Notes: generated by a model from the letters alone, not told the origin. DNA of 18,840 bases from an uncultured bacterium (GCA_905215395.1 CAJMQA010000024.1:1-18840); one strand, 5' to 3'; numbered from the stretch's first letter, positions 1 through 8,797 are shown. Numbers and translations: made by a program.

Positions 1-856
1 TATACTTACCTGTATCCGACACATTCCAGTCATAACTGTATCCGACCATAATCCCGTTTTTCAATTCCAAGCCCCCCATAAAAATCACAGCCTCTTCATA
101 ACGATATGAAATCCCTCCCCAATAGAGTTTGTCAAATACAACATTGGCATTTACATTATACTGCGTACTTGCAAAATCAGTACTCACAAACACAGATGGC
201 TGTAAATCCCAACGCCAGGATAAAGGTAACGTATATCCTCCCGTAAAATACATATGGGGTGTAAAGAAAAACCTTCCCTTGAGCCCAATGGTCATTTCCG
301 GCTTTGTCAGATGAGAGATGGCCATACCGGCATACAATTTCTCTCCTGTAAAAAATGCCCCTATTCCCATGTCAAACATGATTTTTGAAACATTTACGTC
401 ACTTCCGTTTAAAGCCTCATCATCACCAGGCTGAGTATGATTGTCATCGTCAGGAATATAATATTCACCTTCGATCTTGGCATTCACCACTCCCACCTTT
501 ATTCCTACACTCAATACCCCCAAACGCAATTTCCGTTTGTACGCATAATCCAACATCAAGTGGAGATTTGTCTGCATGCCCAATTTGTCACTCATCATGT
601 TCAATCCGATCCCTCCATCCATACGCTTTATCCTCAAAGGTCCATCCACATTAAAAGCGTAAGTTTCCGGAGCACCATCCATCGCCTGCCATTGATTCCT
701 GTAAATCCCGGAAATCACCCATCTGTCCTGTATCCCCGCAAACGCCGGATTTACCGTTACATGGTTGAACATATTCTGACTGAACTGAGGATCCTGCTGC
801 GCATTGGCAATTGCATAAATTGCCATGAAAGCAACAAATAATACACATACTCTCAT
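1..856 (-). CDS. PorP/SprF family type IX secretion system membrane protein, 3' end cut by window edge
   Basis: Reading the minus strand from the ATG at 854-856 gives an open frame of 285 codons that runs off the left edge without a stop. The protein begins with a signal peptide (MRVCVLFVAFMAIYAIANAQ), followed directly by QDPQFSQNMFN and NPAFAG. This N-terminal pattern is the hallmark of the PorP/SprF family, whose members are outer-membrane beta-barrels; PorP/SprF proteins help assemble or anchor type IX secretion and gliding components. The remainder alternates polar and hydrophobic residues as in beta-barrel strands (for example GGIGLNMMSDKLGM and YWGGISYRYEEAVIFMGG). Family members are usually somewhat over 300 residues, so only the last strand or so should be missing. 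The gene lies 91 bp downstream of the CNNM/CorC gene, beyond a terminator-like hairpin, and is therefore probably its own unit. Family assignment is confident. Which PorP paralogue it is, and whether it works in T9SS itself, cannot be told. Confidence 0.88.
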   Translation of the reverse strand, partial: MRVCVLFVAFMAIYAIANAQQDPQFSQNMFNHVTVNPAFAGIQDRWVISGIYRNQWQAMDGAPETYAFNVDGPLRIKRMDGGIGLNMMSDKLGMQTNLHLMLDYAYKRKLRLGVLSVGIKVGVVNAKIEGEYYIPDDDNHTQPGDDEALNGSDVNVSKIMFDMGIGAFFTGEKLYAGMAISHLTKPEMTIGLKGRFFFTPHMYFTGGYTLPLSWRWDLQPSVFVSTDFASTQYNVNANVVFDKLYWGGISYRYEEAVIFMGGLELKNGIMVGYSYDWNVSDTGKY

Positions 857-890
857 CACACACTTGAGCCTATGCTTAGGATTTTGCGGT

Positions 891-920
891 AAAAATAACC
901 ATTTTTTGCAAAAGGTTATT
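891..920 (-). terminator. Terminator-like hairpin after the CNNM/CorC gene
   Basis: On the minus strand a 7-bp stem (AATAACC at 914-920 with GGTTATT at 894-900) closes a 13-nt A/T-rich loop. It runs straight into a short T run (complement of 891-895). It sits about 30 nt beyond the stop codon of the CNNM/CorC gene and before porP, so it could end the mfd-to-CorC transcript. The stem is short and AT-rich, so it may be weak. Confidence 0.4.
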
Positions 921-947
921 AAAATTTAATGTAAAAAAACAAAAAAA

Positions 948-2201
948 TCACGTACACACCCGGATTTCTTCAATTCGAGCATTTTTAACACTCAATATTT
1001 TAAAAAGGAGGTTCCCGATCTGAATCGTTTCTCCCTCCTGAGGTATACTCTGGTTAAAATACAAAATAAAACCAGCCAAAGTTTCATACTCTTCCCTTTC
1101 CTCCAATCCAAGGTCATACTTCTCATTAAGGTAATCCACTTCCAGCCTGCCCGAAAAAATATATTCCCCGGCAGACACTACCACCTCCTTCAGATTCAGG
1201 TGATCATGCTCGTCTTCAATTTCACCGAAAATCTCTTCCATGATGTCCTCGATAGTTACTATTCCGGCTGTAACACCAAATTCATCAACCACAACGGCAA
1301 CACTTTTCTGATCCCGGATAAAAAAATTCAACAACCTCTGGGCTGCCATAGTCTCAGGCACGATCAATACACGACTCAAAGCCTTAGCTATCGTCGGAGG
1401 TTCCCGGAAAAGTGTCGATATATGTACATACCCGATAATATCGTCAATACTTTCTTTATAAACAAGTATTCTGGACAGACCGGTCTGAATAAACAGGCGG
1501 GTCAGTTCCTCAATCGTACTATCTATAGATAAAGCAACCACATCTGGACGCGGCACGATACACTCCCTCAGTTTCACTTCAGAAAAATCCAGAGCATTAC
1601 GAAAAAGCTTCAGTTCATGTATTTCATCATCTTTTTCTTTATTGGCTTCTCCTTCTTCTATCAGATTATTCAAATCCACTTTTCCAAAAGCGCGGTTTGG
1701 CTCTTTCTGATCCAGCTTCCGTCCGGTAAACAAACGTAATAAAATTCCTCCCAGCCAAACAGAAAAATAGGAAAGCGGAAAAAACAGAAGGTAAAACAGA
1801 AAAACGGGAATCGCAAAAATCTTTAAAAACATATTGGAACGCAGCCTGAATACTGTTTTCGGCAAGAACTCCGCAACCACAAGAATAATCAATGTAGAAA
1901 TAAAAGTCTCTACAAACAATTGCAGACCAACGGAAAGATGCAGGAAAGCAAGCTGCTGAACCAATAATTCTGACATAAAGATGCCATAGATGACCATCAC
2001 CACATTATTCCCCACCAGGATCGTAGTTATATACATCCCGGAATGAGAAACAAACAGATCTATCAAGGATTGGGTAATACTTTTATTGGATTTATCTATT
2101 TCTATCCGCAATTTATTAGAAGTCAGAAAAGCTATTTCCATTCCCGAAAAAAATGCGGAAAGCAAAAGACAGATCAATATCATGACTAGGGTTGTCGTCA
2201 T
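948..2201 (-). CDS. CNNM/CorC (HlyC) family membrane protein with CBS pair
   Basis: A 417-residue integral inner-membrane protein of the CNNM/CorC family. These proteins are implicated in magnesium/cobalt export and metal homeostasis; the Bacteroidetes gliding protein GldE belongs to the same family. Residues about 1-190 form the DUF21/CNNM transmembrane region, including FFSGMEIAFLTSNKLR near the N-terminus, LVGNNVVMVIYG around 62-73, and further hydrophobic segments to about 155. Residues about 215-335 form a CBS-domain pair (IVPRPDVVAL, DEFGVTAGIVTIEDIMEEIFGEI). Residues about 340-417 are the small C-terminal CorC_HlyC domain. Length and order are typical. The start ATG lies 4 bp after the lptC stop, so the two are almost certainly co-transcribed. 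GldE-like function is possible given the neighbouring porP homologue, but sequence alone does not separate GldE from generic CorC proteins. Confidence 0.9.
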   Translation of the reverse strand: MTTTLVMILICLLLSAFFSGMEIAFLTSNKLRIEIDKSNKSITQSLIDLFVSHSGMYITTILVGNNVVMVIYGIFMSELLVQQLAFLHLSVGLQLFVETFISTLIILVVAEFLPKTVFRLRSNMFLKIFAIPVFLFYLLFFPLSYFSVWLGGILLRLFTGRKLDQKEPNRAFGKVDLNNLIEEGEANKEKDDEIHELKLFRNALDFSEVKLRECIVPRPDVVALSIDSTIEELTRLFIQTGLSRILVYKESIDDIIGYVHISTLFREPPTIAKALSRVLIVPETMAAQRLLNFFIRDQKSVAVVVDEFGVTAGIVTIEDIMEEIFGEIEDEHDHLNLKEVVVSAGEYIFSGRLEVDYLNEKYDLGLEEREEYETLAGFILYFNQSIPQEGETIQIGNLLFKILSVKNARIEEIRVCT

Positions 2202-2205
2202 CGTA

Positions 2206-2772
2206 TTATTTCTTTTCTATTTCAATATCTCCGGTGATATTGAAAAACACAGGACGTTCCAGGTTCTGATCGGACTCGAATCCATTGTTCCCTTCTATGA
2301 TCTGGGTTCCGGAAGTCAAACGTGCATAGCGGTCTGAATATATCAGCTCTTTTTTCATATCCCAGAACAGCAGTTCCGTCTCCAGCTTCTTTCCTTCAGC
2401 ATTGACAATAACGACTTCATTCCGGGCTTCCCACAACATCTCCTCTTCCAACTTTTTGGCATACTTCGATTTTATTGACCCGATCACTTTCCCGTCAGCA
2501 TCGTAAGTAATAACATGGATTCCTTTCGGAAACTCTTCATACTTCTCTTTCTCCCGGTTGATCTTTATATATTCAGGGGTAATGACCCTGTACTTTATCC
2601 GGGCAGAGTCAGAATAAATCATTTCCAGGTTCGTTCCGGTCATTTCGGGACGACGATTTTCCTCCACCAGATTATTTACATCCTGAATATCATTTTTACA
2701 AGACAAAAGCATTACTGTTCCCAAAAGAACAGTAATGCTTTGTATATAACATTTCCGAATCAAAATAATCAT
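2206..2772 (-). CDS. lptC: LptC-like lipoprotein, LPS export periplasmic component
   Basis: A 188-residue predicted lipoprotein. After a short hydrophobic leader it has a lipobox ending LLSC followed by KND, so it should be lipid-anchored. The body carries the pattern of the LptC/OstA-like beta-jellyroll family: EMIYSDSARIKYRVITPEYIK, then GIHVITYDADGKVIGSIKSKYAKK, WEARNEVVIVNAEGKKLETELLFWD and YARLTSGTQIIEGNNGFESD, the last resembling the conserved strand of LptA/LptC folds. Such proteins bridge the LptB2FG transporter to the periplasmic LPS conduit. I chose the ATG at 2770-2772. An in-frame TTG at 2788-2790 would add six residues but is not needed for the signal sequence. The gene follows the TPR gene by 18 bp and precedes the CorC gene by 4 bp, a packed operon. 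Bacteroidetes LptC proteins diverge strongly, so the symbol rests on fold pattern and context. Confidence 0.8.
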   Translation of the reverse strand: MIILIRKCYIQSITVLLGTVMLLSCKNDIQDVNNLVEENRRPEMTGTNLEMIYSDSARIKYRVITPEYIKINREKEKYEEFPKGIHVITYDADGKVIGSIKSKYAKKLEEEMLWEARNEVVIVNAEGKKLETELLFWDMKKELIYSDRYARLTSGTQIIEGNNGFESDQNLERPVFFNITGDIEIEKK

Positions 2773-2790
2773 AAAGCAATTTGCACTCAA

Positions 2791-4107
2791 TTATCTGAAG
2801 CGTGCTGTAGTTGTTTCATTAATCCAATCCCCGACTTTCACTGTTGCACCCTCTGTCACACTCCGGAAAAAAGCTTCATCTTTATTCGGGAAGTGCGGAG
2901 AATAGGTTGAAATCAGTTTATTGGCTTCATCTGTTACAGAAGGCTCAACTTGTTTTGCTCTCTGGAATTTGTCCACAGCCACCCAGAAAACAGAAGCATG
3001 ATCAAAATCATCTTCACCGTAATTCTTACTATAAGCTGCATAAGCCTTACCTATCAAAATATAGGCAGCTCCATTGTTCGGATTTAATTTCAACGATTCC
3101 ATTGCATTTGATTTCGCTGCCTGCAATTGTCCTTTAGACAACTTGATCTGGGCCATTCTCATATAATAATCAGCTTTAGCAGTATTATCATCTGATTTTT
3201 CAATTGCCTCTTTCAGATAAGCTTCAGTTTTATCAAACTCCTGACGTCTCAGAAACATGATAGCCAAACTGTATGCAGCTTCAGCAGAAGGCTCCAATTT
3301 GTACAGTTGCTCAGCCACCAAAGCAAACAGAGGCAGGTCAACGCACTCGCTCCGGCGGAGTAATGAGGCAATCTCTCTCACATTGGTAATATCTTCTTTA
3401 TTGGCATTGTATTTGGCTGTCAATAGTTTATCCAAAGTGGCACAATCAGCAACTCCCGCATCGAAGAACATCGCATCTATTTTATTTTTCATATCCTGAC
3501 AGGTCTCAGGTTTAGCTTTACCCTTCATACCCTCGACATAATCAGAAACCTTCATATAAAGACCGATATATTCATCCTTACTCATCATATTTTTCCTCAG
3601 CATATCTCCGGCAGCAAAAAACAGTATCTGTACCGTAAGGGGATGAGCATCCTGACCGTCCATCTGGAAAGATTTGTCCAGATATCCGTAAGCTTCCTTC
3701 AAAGTGGCATCATCTTTTTTACCCAGACGATACAGGTCTGCTCCTTTTTTACCTAAAATATAAGCCTCTCCGTATCTTGAGTGATTTCCGAAATATTTCA
3801 TTCTCTGGTCATAAACCATCATCAAGGTATCAATATAAGCATAGTTCTTAGTCTGTAAGAACAAATTCGACATGATTTCTTCCCCTCTCACATAAGTAGT
3901 CAACTGAAATGCCGGAGCATTTTGAAACACATATCTCCAGGCAGGTAAAGCATCCTTGAAATTTTTCTGCTTTACAAATTCCGTGTATATAGAAGCGTTC
4001 TCTATCGTTTTCGCACTATCCAAACCATATTTAGAATCCAAAGTCTGAGCTTTGGAAATCCCTCCTATAAGGCACAACCCGAATGCTAAAGCAATGATTT
4101 TTTTCAT
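2791..4107 (-). CDS. Secreted tetratricopeptide repeat protein
   Basis: A 438-residue exported protein. The signal peptide is MKKIIALAFGLCLIGGISKAQ, with cleavage predicted near residue 20. The rest is mostly alpha-helical, and TPR-type helix pairs are clearest at residues about 265-360: LAIMFLRRQEFDKTEAYLKEA, then AKADYYMRMAQIKLSKGQLQAA and NAMESLKLNPNNGAAYILIGKAY. An earlier helical stretch (about 45-140) may hold degenerate repeats. TPR proteins act as protein-binding scaffolds; no enzymatic motif is visible. It is the first gene after a 132-bp gap downstream of coaX and is followed by lptC after 18 bp, so it probably works in the envelope, perhaps as a partner of outer-membrane assembly. 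That role is inferred from position only. Confidence 0.85.
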   Translation of the reverse strand: MKKIIALAFGLCLIGGISKAQTLDSKYGLDSAKTIENASIYTEFVKQKNFKDALPAWRYVFQNAPAFQLTTYVRGEEIMSNLFLQTKNYAYIDTLMMVYDQRMKYFGNHSRYGEAYILGKKGADLYRLGKKDDATLKEAYGYLDKSFQMDGQDAHPLTVQILFFAAGDMLRKNMMSKDEYIGLYMKVSDYVEGMKGKAKPETCQDMKNKIDAMFFDAGVADCATLDKLLTAKYNANKEDITNVREIASLLRRSECVDLPLFALVAEQLYKLEPSAEAAYSLAIMFLRRQEFDKTEAYLKEAIEKSDDNTAKADYYMRMAQIKLSKGQLQAAKSNAMESLKLNPNNGAAYILIGKAYAAYSKNYGEDDFDHASVFWVAVDKFQRAKQVEPSVTDEANKLISTYSPHFPNKDEAFFRSVTEGATVKVGDWINETTTARFR

Positions 4108-4181
4108 GATCTTATTTTAATTTGTCTAGATTTTGTAGTTAAATATCTGTTTTTAGTTCAATCTGCGTCTTTCTTACACCG

Positions 4182-4189
4182 CAAAAATA
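4182..4189 (-). promoter_or_regulatory. Possible Bacteroidetes -7 box upstream of the TPR-lptC-corC genes
   Basis: The minus strand reads TATTTTTG here, a match to the Bacteroidetes -7 consensus TAnnTTTG, about 75 nt upstream of the TPR gene start. No TTTG stands at the expected -33 distance, only AT-rich sequence. The 132-bp gap 4108-4239 between the TPR gene and coaX is otherwise without recognisable features. Confidence 0.35.
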
Positions 4190-4239
4190 TTACTATTTTT
4201 TTTAAATACCCAGAACCATTCGGATATTTTTAGTCTTCC

Positions 4240-4968
4240 TTAAACTTTTTTAGCGTATCTCAAGATCTCATTCAATCCGATGAAACCCAAAGCATCACAA
4301 AAGCGCACTTCAAAATCCAACTTTTCTTTCAGAAAATGGCTGTTACCTCCTGTAACAACAATCCGGCCATCTTTATGGTCTTTTATAAAATATTCTATAT
4401 ATTGTATAACTTCAAAAAGCATGCCATTCATCACACCATTTCTTATCGCCTCTTCTGTGGTACGCCCTATTTCTCCATAATTCTCAGCAGGATGGACATA
4501 AGGTAACCTGGCCGTATGCTGATGCAAGCTCCGGAATCTCAATTCCAATCCCGGGGAAATATTCCCTCCCAGAAATTCCCCGTTTGCACTGACATAATTA
4601 AAAGTTATACAAGTCCCGGAATCAATAACCAAAAGCGGACATCCTTTTTCCAGAACCATCGCCCCGACACAAATAGCGATGCGGTCGAAGCCCAAAGTTT
4701 CAGGAGTAGCATATCCAATGGTCAAAGGCAAGTCCATTCCCGGAAAAGCTTCTAGCCAGCTATCCGATAATTCACGGAGCAACAGACATACCCCTTCATC
4801 AATCTTACCGCTCCCTGACAAAAAAACATCTATGGATTTACCGGTTTCTTTCCATTTTCCGATATCTTCGAACAGAGTATCCAGGCTATATCTGGCATTC
4901 AACAATTCCTGTCCTTCAAAAAAAGCATATTTGCTTCTGGTATTTCCAACATCTATCACTAAATTCAT
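4240..4968 (-). CDS. coaX: Type III pantothenate kinase
   Basis: A 242-residue cytoplasmic enzyme that phosphorylates pantothenate, the first committed step of coenzyme A synthesis. It belongs to the ASKHA (actin/hexokinase) superfamily. The expected motifs are in order: phosphate-1 loop DVGNTRSK (residues 6-13), the pantothenate-binding/catalytic TLGFDR (91-96), phosphate-2 loop DSGTCITFN (116-124) with GGNISPG (134-140), and a C-terminal VTGGNSHFLKEKL adenosine motif. Type III kinases need a monovalent cation and are not feedback-inhibited by CoA. Length is normal for the family. Its ATG lies 5 bp after the mfd stop, so the two genes are probably co-transcribed, an arrangement without obvious functional link. 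No sign of truncation. Confidence 0.97.
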   Translation of the reverse strand: MNLVIDVGNTRSKYAFFEGQELLNARYSLDTLFEDIGKWKETGKSIDVFLSGSGKIDEGVCLLLRELSDSWLEAFPGMDLPLTIGYATPETLGFDRIAICVGAMVLEKGCPLLVIDSGTCITFNYVSANGEFLGGNISPGLELRFRSLHQHTARLPYVHPAENYGEIGRTTEEAIRNGVMNGMLFEVIQYIEYFIKDHKDGRIVVTGGNSHFLKEKLDFEVRFCDALGFIGLNEILRYAKKV

Positions 4969-4973
4969 AATCC

Positions 4974-7900
4974 TTAATCTTTAGTTACAGTCTCCCACAT
5001 TTTCCGAACATATCCCGACATTTTCATGATATTGGTAATTTCCGTGAAAATCAGCGACAATTTATCATTTTTCTCACTCAGGCGGCAAGGTAGCATTTGC
5101 TGCTGCACAAAGCGCAAAATAGCTGCAAACAGCGGGGACTGATAAAAAGCTGACGTTTGTTCTCCGACAAAATACATGCTCATCTTCCCATTCTTCACCA
5201 ACAGCCTCTCCACCCCCAATTCCACACATAACCAACGCATATGCACAATTTCCATCAGACCTTTCACCTGTTGCGGTAACTCTCCGAAGCGATCCTGCAG
5301 CTCCCGTTCAAATTTCTGCAAACCATCTTCATCGGGAATATTATCCAGTTCCCGGTAGAGCCGGATTCTTTCACTGATATTTTCGACATAAGTATCCGGA
5401 ATCAGAGCCTCAAAATCGGATTCGATAACACAATCGGATACAAATGCCTGTTTTTCATGTTTTTCCGGAGTCTCCAGATCAGGAAATTCCTCCCGCAACT
5501 CCAGCAGTGCCTCATTCAGAATGCGTTGATAAGTCTCGTACCCAATCTCTGCAATAAATCCCGATTGTTCGGCCCCCAGTATATTACCCGCACCACGGAT
5601 GTCTAAATCCTGCATAGCAATATTAAAACCACTTCCTAATCCACTGAAATCTTCAATGGCTTTCAGGCGCCTCCGGGCATCCGGATTTACCATATCGAGA
5701 GGAGGAGTCAACAGGTAGCAAAAAGCCTTTTTATTCGAGCGCCCGACACGTCCCCGGAGCTGATGTAAATCACTCAATCCATAATTCTGAGCCTGGTTGA
5801 TAATCATTGTATTGGCATTGGGAATATCCAGCCCCGACTCTATGATAGTCGTTGCTATGAGCACGTCGTAATCCCCGCGGACAAAATCATGCATTACCTT
5901 TTCCAGTTCCTCACCTTCCATTTGTCCATGTGCAACACAGGTTTTTACCTGCGGAATCATACGCTGCAACATTCCCTGTATATCGCGTATCGTCTCCACC
6001 CTGTTGTGGATAAAAAATACCTGTCCGTTCCGGGTAATCTCATATAGAATAACCTCTTTAATCAATTGTTCATCAAAACGATGCAATTCTGTTACTATCG
6101 GATAACGGTTAGGAGGCGGAGTACGGATAATCGACATATCGCGGGCTCCCATCAAAGAGAATTGCAAGGTACGCGGAATAGGAGTGGCTGTCATAGTCAG
6201 GGTATCCACATTCAGTTTCAATTTCTTCAATTTTTCCTTCACACCCACTCCGAACTTCTGTTCTTCGTCAATCACCAGAAGTCCCAGATCCTTGAATTCA
6301 ACATCTTTACTGGTCAGACGATGCGTTCCGATAATAATATCAATTTTACCTTCCTTTAAATCCTGCAATATTTTTTTTATTTCGCTGCTTTTCTTCATCC
6401 TGCTGATGTACTCTACCCGGCAGGGCATTCCTTCCAAACGCTTAGAGAATGTATGATAATGCTGGTAAGCCAGTACTGTAGTAGGCACCAGCACCGCAAC
6501 CTGCTTACTATCAGCAACAGCCTTAAAAGCAGCCCGGATAGCAACTTCTGTTTTTCCAAATCCCACATCCCCGCAGACCAGCCTGTCCATCACCTGAGGC
6601 TGCTCCATGTCTGCCTTAACAGCCTCTATAGCCTTCATCTGATCCGGAGTTTCATCATACATAAATGAGACCTCCATTTCTTCCTGCAAATAACTGTCCT
6701 TTGAAAAGGCGAAAGCAGGTTCTTTCTTTCTCCGGGCATACAAACTGATCAATTCCCTGGCTATATCTTTTACCCGGGATTTCGTTTTTTGTTTCAGCTT
6801 ATTCCAGGCATCCCCTCCCAGTTTATTCACAGTGGGAGGAACTCCCTCCTTTCCTTTATATTTCGATATTTTATGCAAAGAATGAAGCCCCACATAAAGC
6901 TCCGAGTTATTTTTATAAACCAGACGGATTGCCTCCTGCTCATTTCCGTCATTATTGATTTTCACTAATCCGCCAAACCGTCCGATACCATGATCAATAT
7001 GGACCACATAATCACCGGGATGTAAATTCTGCAACTCACTCAGAGTGATCGATTCACGCCCTTGCCGGATGCGAGCGGTCTGCAAACGGTATTTATGATA
7101 CCTGTCAAAAATCTGGTGTTCAGTATATACGCAAAGTTTTTCATTGGCATCGGAATACCCCTCATGGATCACCCCCTCCAGCCAGGTGAAATCTATCGGA
7201 TACCCCTTGTCTGAAAAAATATCCCGGATACGCTGAATCTGCATTTCATTGTTGGAGCAGATGTACAAACGGTACCCATTGGCCTGACGGGACTGCAAGG
7301 TTTCGGCCAGCAGATCGAAATGTTTGTTTGTGGCAGGCTGCGGCTCACAGGCAGCATCTATATTTTCACCTCTGAAAAACATATCGGGTCCCCATTCTAC
7401 TACTGCACAGGAATCTATATAATTCATCAATGTAGTGGCAGAAGTGATTAGTTCTTCTCCAGCCTCTTCCGACAATGACTTTACTTTATCATACAGAAAC
7501 ATTCCGTTTTTCACCCACCAGACCGGTTTCACGGAAAAATAAGTAAATAAATCCGTATGCTGATATACCAGAGAATCTGTCTTTCCACTCAAATCTGGAA
7601 CAATGGATACTTTATCGGTTTTCTTGTCCGATAGCTGGGTTTCTACATCAAAAAAGCGGATGGATTCTACTTCATTCCCAAAAAAATCAATCCGCACAGG
7701 TTGTTCTTCTGCAAATGAATATACGTCTATTATACTCCCACGGATAGAAAATTGCCCCGGTTCATATACAAAATCATTACGAACAAACCCATATTCTCCC
7801 AATAAATTTTCGACAAAAGAAATCGAAAGGGAATCGCCTTGATTTACGACCATAGACATGTCACTCAGTACTTTCTGATCGACTACCCGTTCTGCTAATG

Positions 7901-8279
7901 CCTCCGGATAGGTAATCAAAGTATCCACCACCCCGTTATTGATATTACTCAATACCTCTGTCCTTACCAGTACCGAATCGTTATCTTTCTCATCTTCTTT
8001 AATCATCCGGCGGTAAGAAGAGGGCAAAAAAGCCACCTGTTTTTCATCTGCAAAGGTAAGTACATCATTATAAAAATAAGCAGCTGCTTCCCGATCATCA
8101 AGTACGACTACCCGTAACCCTGGCCGGGTCATGCGCATTGCTCCGATAATCAGAGGAGTTACTGATCCCGCATTATTGACAAGCCGATATTTCCTTTCCC
8201 CTTGCGTTGTCAACTTCCGGGTCATCTTTTCTACAACCTCCGCCGACACATATTTCTGCAATAAATCCTTTGTATTCAA
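4974..8279 (-). CDS. mfd: Transcription-repair coupling factor Mfd
   Basis: A 1101-residue ATP-dependent translocase that removes RNA polymerase stalled at DNA lesions and recruits UvrA. Domains in order: UvrB-like N-terminal region (about 1-330, with YEPGQFSIRGSIIDVYSF at 172-189), the RNA-polymerase-interacting domain (about 415-490, PGDYVVHIDHGIGRFGG), the RecG-like SF2 motor and the regulatory C-terminal domain (about 930-1101). In the motor, Walker A is GDVGFGKT (570-577), the Walker B box is DEEQ (671-674) and motif III is TATPIPRTL (697-705), followed by a helicase-C half with TIIESGLDIPNAN and LHQLRGRVGRS. The length is close to the roughly 1150 residues of well-studied homologues. 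The start ATG at 8277-8279 follows a -7 box by 25 nt. The gene is intact. Confidence 0.98.
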   Translation of the reverse strand: MNTKDLLQKYVSAEVVEKMTRKLTTQGERKYRLVNNAGSVTPLIIGAMRMTRPGLRVVVLDDREAAAYFYNDVLTFADEKQVAFLPSSYRRMIKEDEKDNDSVLVRTEVLSNINNGVVDTLITYPEALAERVVDQKVLSDMSMVVNQGDSLSISFVENLLGEYGFVRNDFVYEPGQFSIRGSIIDVYSFAEEQPVRIDFFGNEVESIRFFDVETQLSDKKTDKVSIVPDLSGKTDSLVYQHTDLFTYFSVKPVWWVKNGMFLYDKVKSLSEEAGEELITSATTLMNYIDSCAVVEWGPDMFFRGENIDAACEPQPATNKHFDLLAETLQSRQANGYRLYICSNNEMQIQRIRDIFSDKGYPIDFTWLEGVIHEGYSDANEKLCVYTEHQIFDRYHKYRLQTARIRQGRESITLSELQNLHPGDYVVHIDHGIGRFGGLVKINNDGNEQEAIRLVYKNNSELYVGLHSLHKISKYKGKEGVPPTVNKLGGDAWNKLKQKTKSRVKDIARELISLYARRKKEPAFAFSKDSYLQEEMEVSFMYDETPDQMKAIEAVKADMEQPQVMDRLVCGDVGFGKTEVAIRAAFKAVADSKQVAVLVPTTVLAYQHYHTFSKRLEGMPCRVEYISRMKKSSEIKKILQDLKEGKIDIIIGTHRLTSKDVEFKDLGLLVIDEEQKFGVGVKEKLKKLKLNVDTLTMTATPIPRTLQFSLMGARDMSIIRTPPPNRYPIVTELHRFDEQLIKEVILYEITRNGQVFFIHNRVETIRDIQGMLQRMIPQVKTCVAHGQMEGEELEKVMHDFVRGDYDVLIATTIIESGLDIPNANTMIINQAQNYGLSDLHQLRGRVGRSNKKAFCYLLTPPLDMVNPDARRRLKAIEDFSGLGSGFNIAMQDLDIRGAGNILGAEQSGFIAEIGYETYQRILNEALLELREEFPDLETPEKHEKQAFVSDCVIESDFEALIPDTYVENISERIRLYRELDNIPDEDGLQKFERELQDRFGELPQQVKGLMEIVHMRWLCVELGVERLLVKNGKMSMYFVGEQTSAFYQSPLFAAILRFVQQQMLPCRLSEKNDKLSLIFTEITNIMKMSGYVRKMWETVTKD

Positions 8280-8304
8280 CTTCCTTATTTGAATTTATGG
8301 ATTA

Positions 8305-8312
8305 CAAAGGTA
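8305..8312 (-). promoter_or_regulatory. -7 box of the mfd promoter
   Basis: The minus strand reads TACCTTTG, an exact match to the Bacteroidetes -7 consensus TAnnTTTG. The upstream -33 region is T-rich (TTTC/TTTT at about 18-19 nt) rather than a clean TTTG. Transcription would begin near 8298, giving a leader of about 20 nt before the mfd ATG. Confidence 0.6.
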
Positions 8313-8384
8313 CATAAAAAAAACGGGATTGAAAAAACGGAATAATGCAACGCCCCGGCCACTTATCCGTGAAAAAACAGATTA

Positions 8385-8720
8385 TTAACAATGCTTTTGC
8401 AAAAAATCATTGTATTCAGATTCATCCAATTCGATTTCAATTAAAACTTTTCGCTTTTGTCCTTTTGACTCTGTTTCTTTTTTTCCGGAACGAGCAGCTA
8501 TAATTTTATTTTCAGCTTCCAGTTTTTCAGAAAATAAACGAAAGAAATCAATATTCAGTACAATACAGATTCTATACAATAAATCCGTATCGATGGACCT
8601 ACGTTTGAACAAATGATACACCAAACTCCTTTCTTTGTTGATCATTCGCGCAAACTGGGCTATAGACAACCCACTTTTTTCAAACTCAAACCTTATTATT
8701 TCACCAATATCTAATTCCAT
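8385..8720 (-). CDS. XRE/Cro-type helix-turn-helix regulator
   Basis: A 111-residue protein. Residues about 5-65 form a lambda-repressor-like/XRE DNA-binding domain: IGEIIRFEFEKSGLSIAQFARMINKERSLVYHLFKRRSIDTDLLYRICIVLNIDFFRLF, with the helix-turn-helix at SIAQFARMINKERSLVYHLF. The tail (about 66-111) is charged, with a lysine-rich segment (GKKETESKGQKRK) and then VLIEIELDESEYNDFLQ, perhaps a dimerisation strand. It is transcribed divergently from the actin-like/bactofilin operon, across a 243-bp intergenic region holding that operon's promoter and repeats, so it is the natural candidate regulator of that operon. That link is inference. It lies downstream of nothing else on its strand and ends 105 bp before mfd begins. 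A -7-like sequence (TAAATTTG, minus strand, 8725-8732) almost abuts the start codon, which would make the message leaderless or nearly so. Confidence 0.85.
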   Translation of the reverse strand: MELDIGEIIRFEFEKSGLSIAQFARMINKERSLVYHLFKRRSIDTDLLYRICIVLNIDFFRLFSEKLEAENKIIAARSGKKETESKGQKRKVLIEIELDESEYNDFLQKHC

Positions 8721-8724
8721 AATA

Positions 8725-8732
8725 CAAATTTA
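8725..8732 (-). promoter_or_regulatory. Possible -7 box of the XRE gene, nearly leaderless
   Basis: The minus strand reads TAAATTTG, which matches TAnnTTTG, only 5 nt before the start codon at 8720. No TTTG lies at the expected -33 distance. If used, the transcript would begin at or within a few nt of the ATG. It may be a chance match in AT-rich DNA. Confidence 0.3.
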
Positions 8733-8797
8733 TAAGAATACTGCATCCCCTTTGCCTAGATTCCGTATCAATATGTACACACTTTTATTGAAAAAAG

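Noticed and set aside
651..863. Short minus-strand reading frame of 70 codons, rich in Cys and Gly
   Set aside because: It overlaps the porP signal-peptide region in another frame, has no family resemblance, and the PorP frame explains the same DNA convincingly.
2773..2790. TTG start that would lengthen the LptC-like protein by six residues
   Set aside because: The ATG at 2770-2772 gives a normal lipoprotein leader ending in the LLSC lipobox; the extra residues add nothing.
8340..8376. Imperfect stem (ACGGAATAA with TTATCCGT) after the XRE gene as a terminator
   Set aside because: The stem has a bulge, a large GC-rich loop of about 17 nt and no T run; too weak to call.
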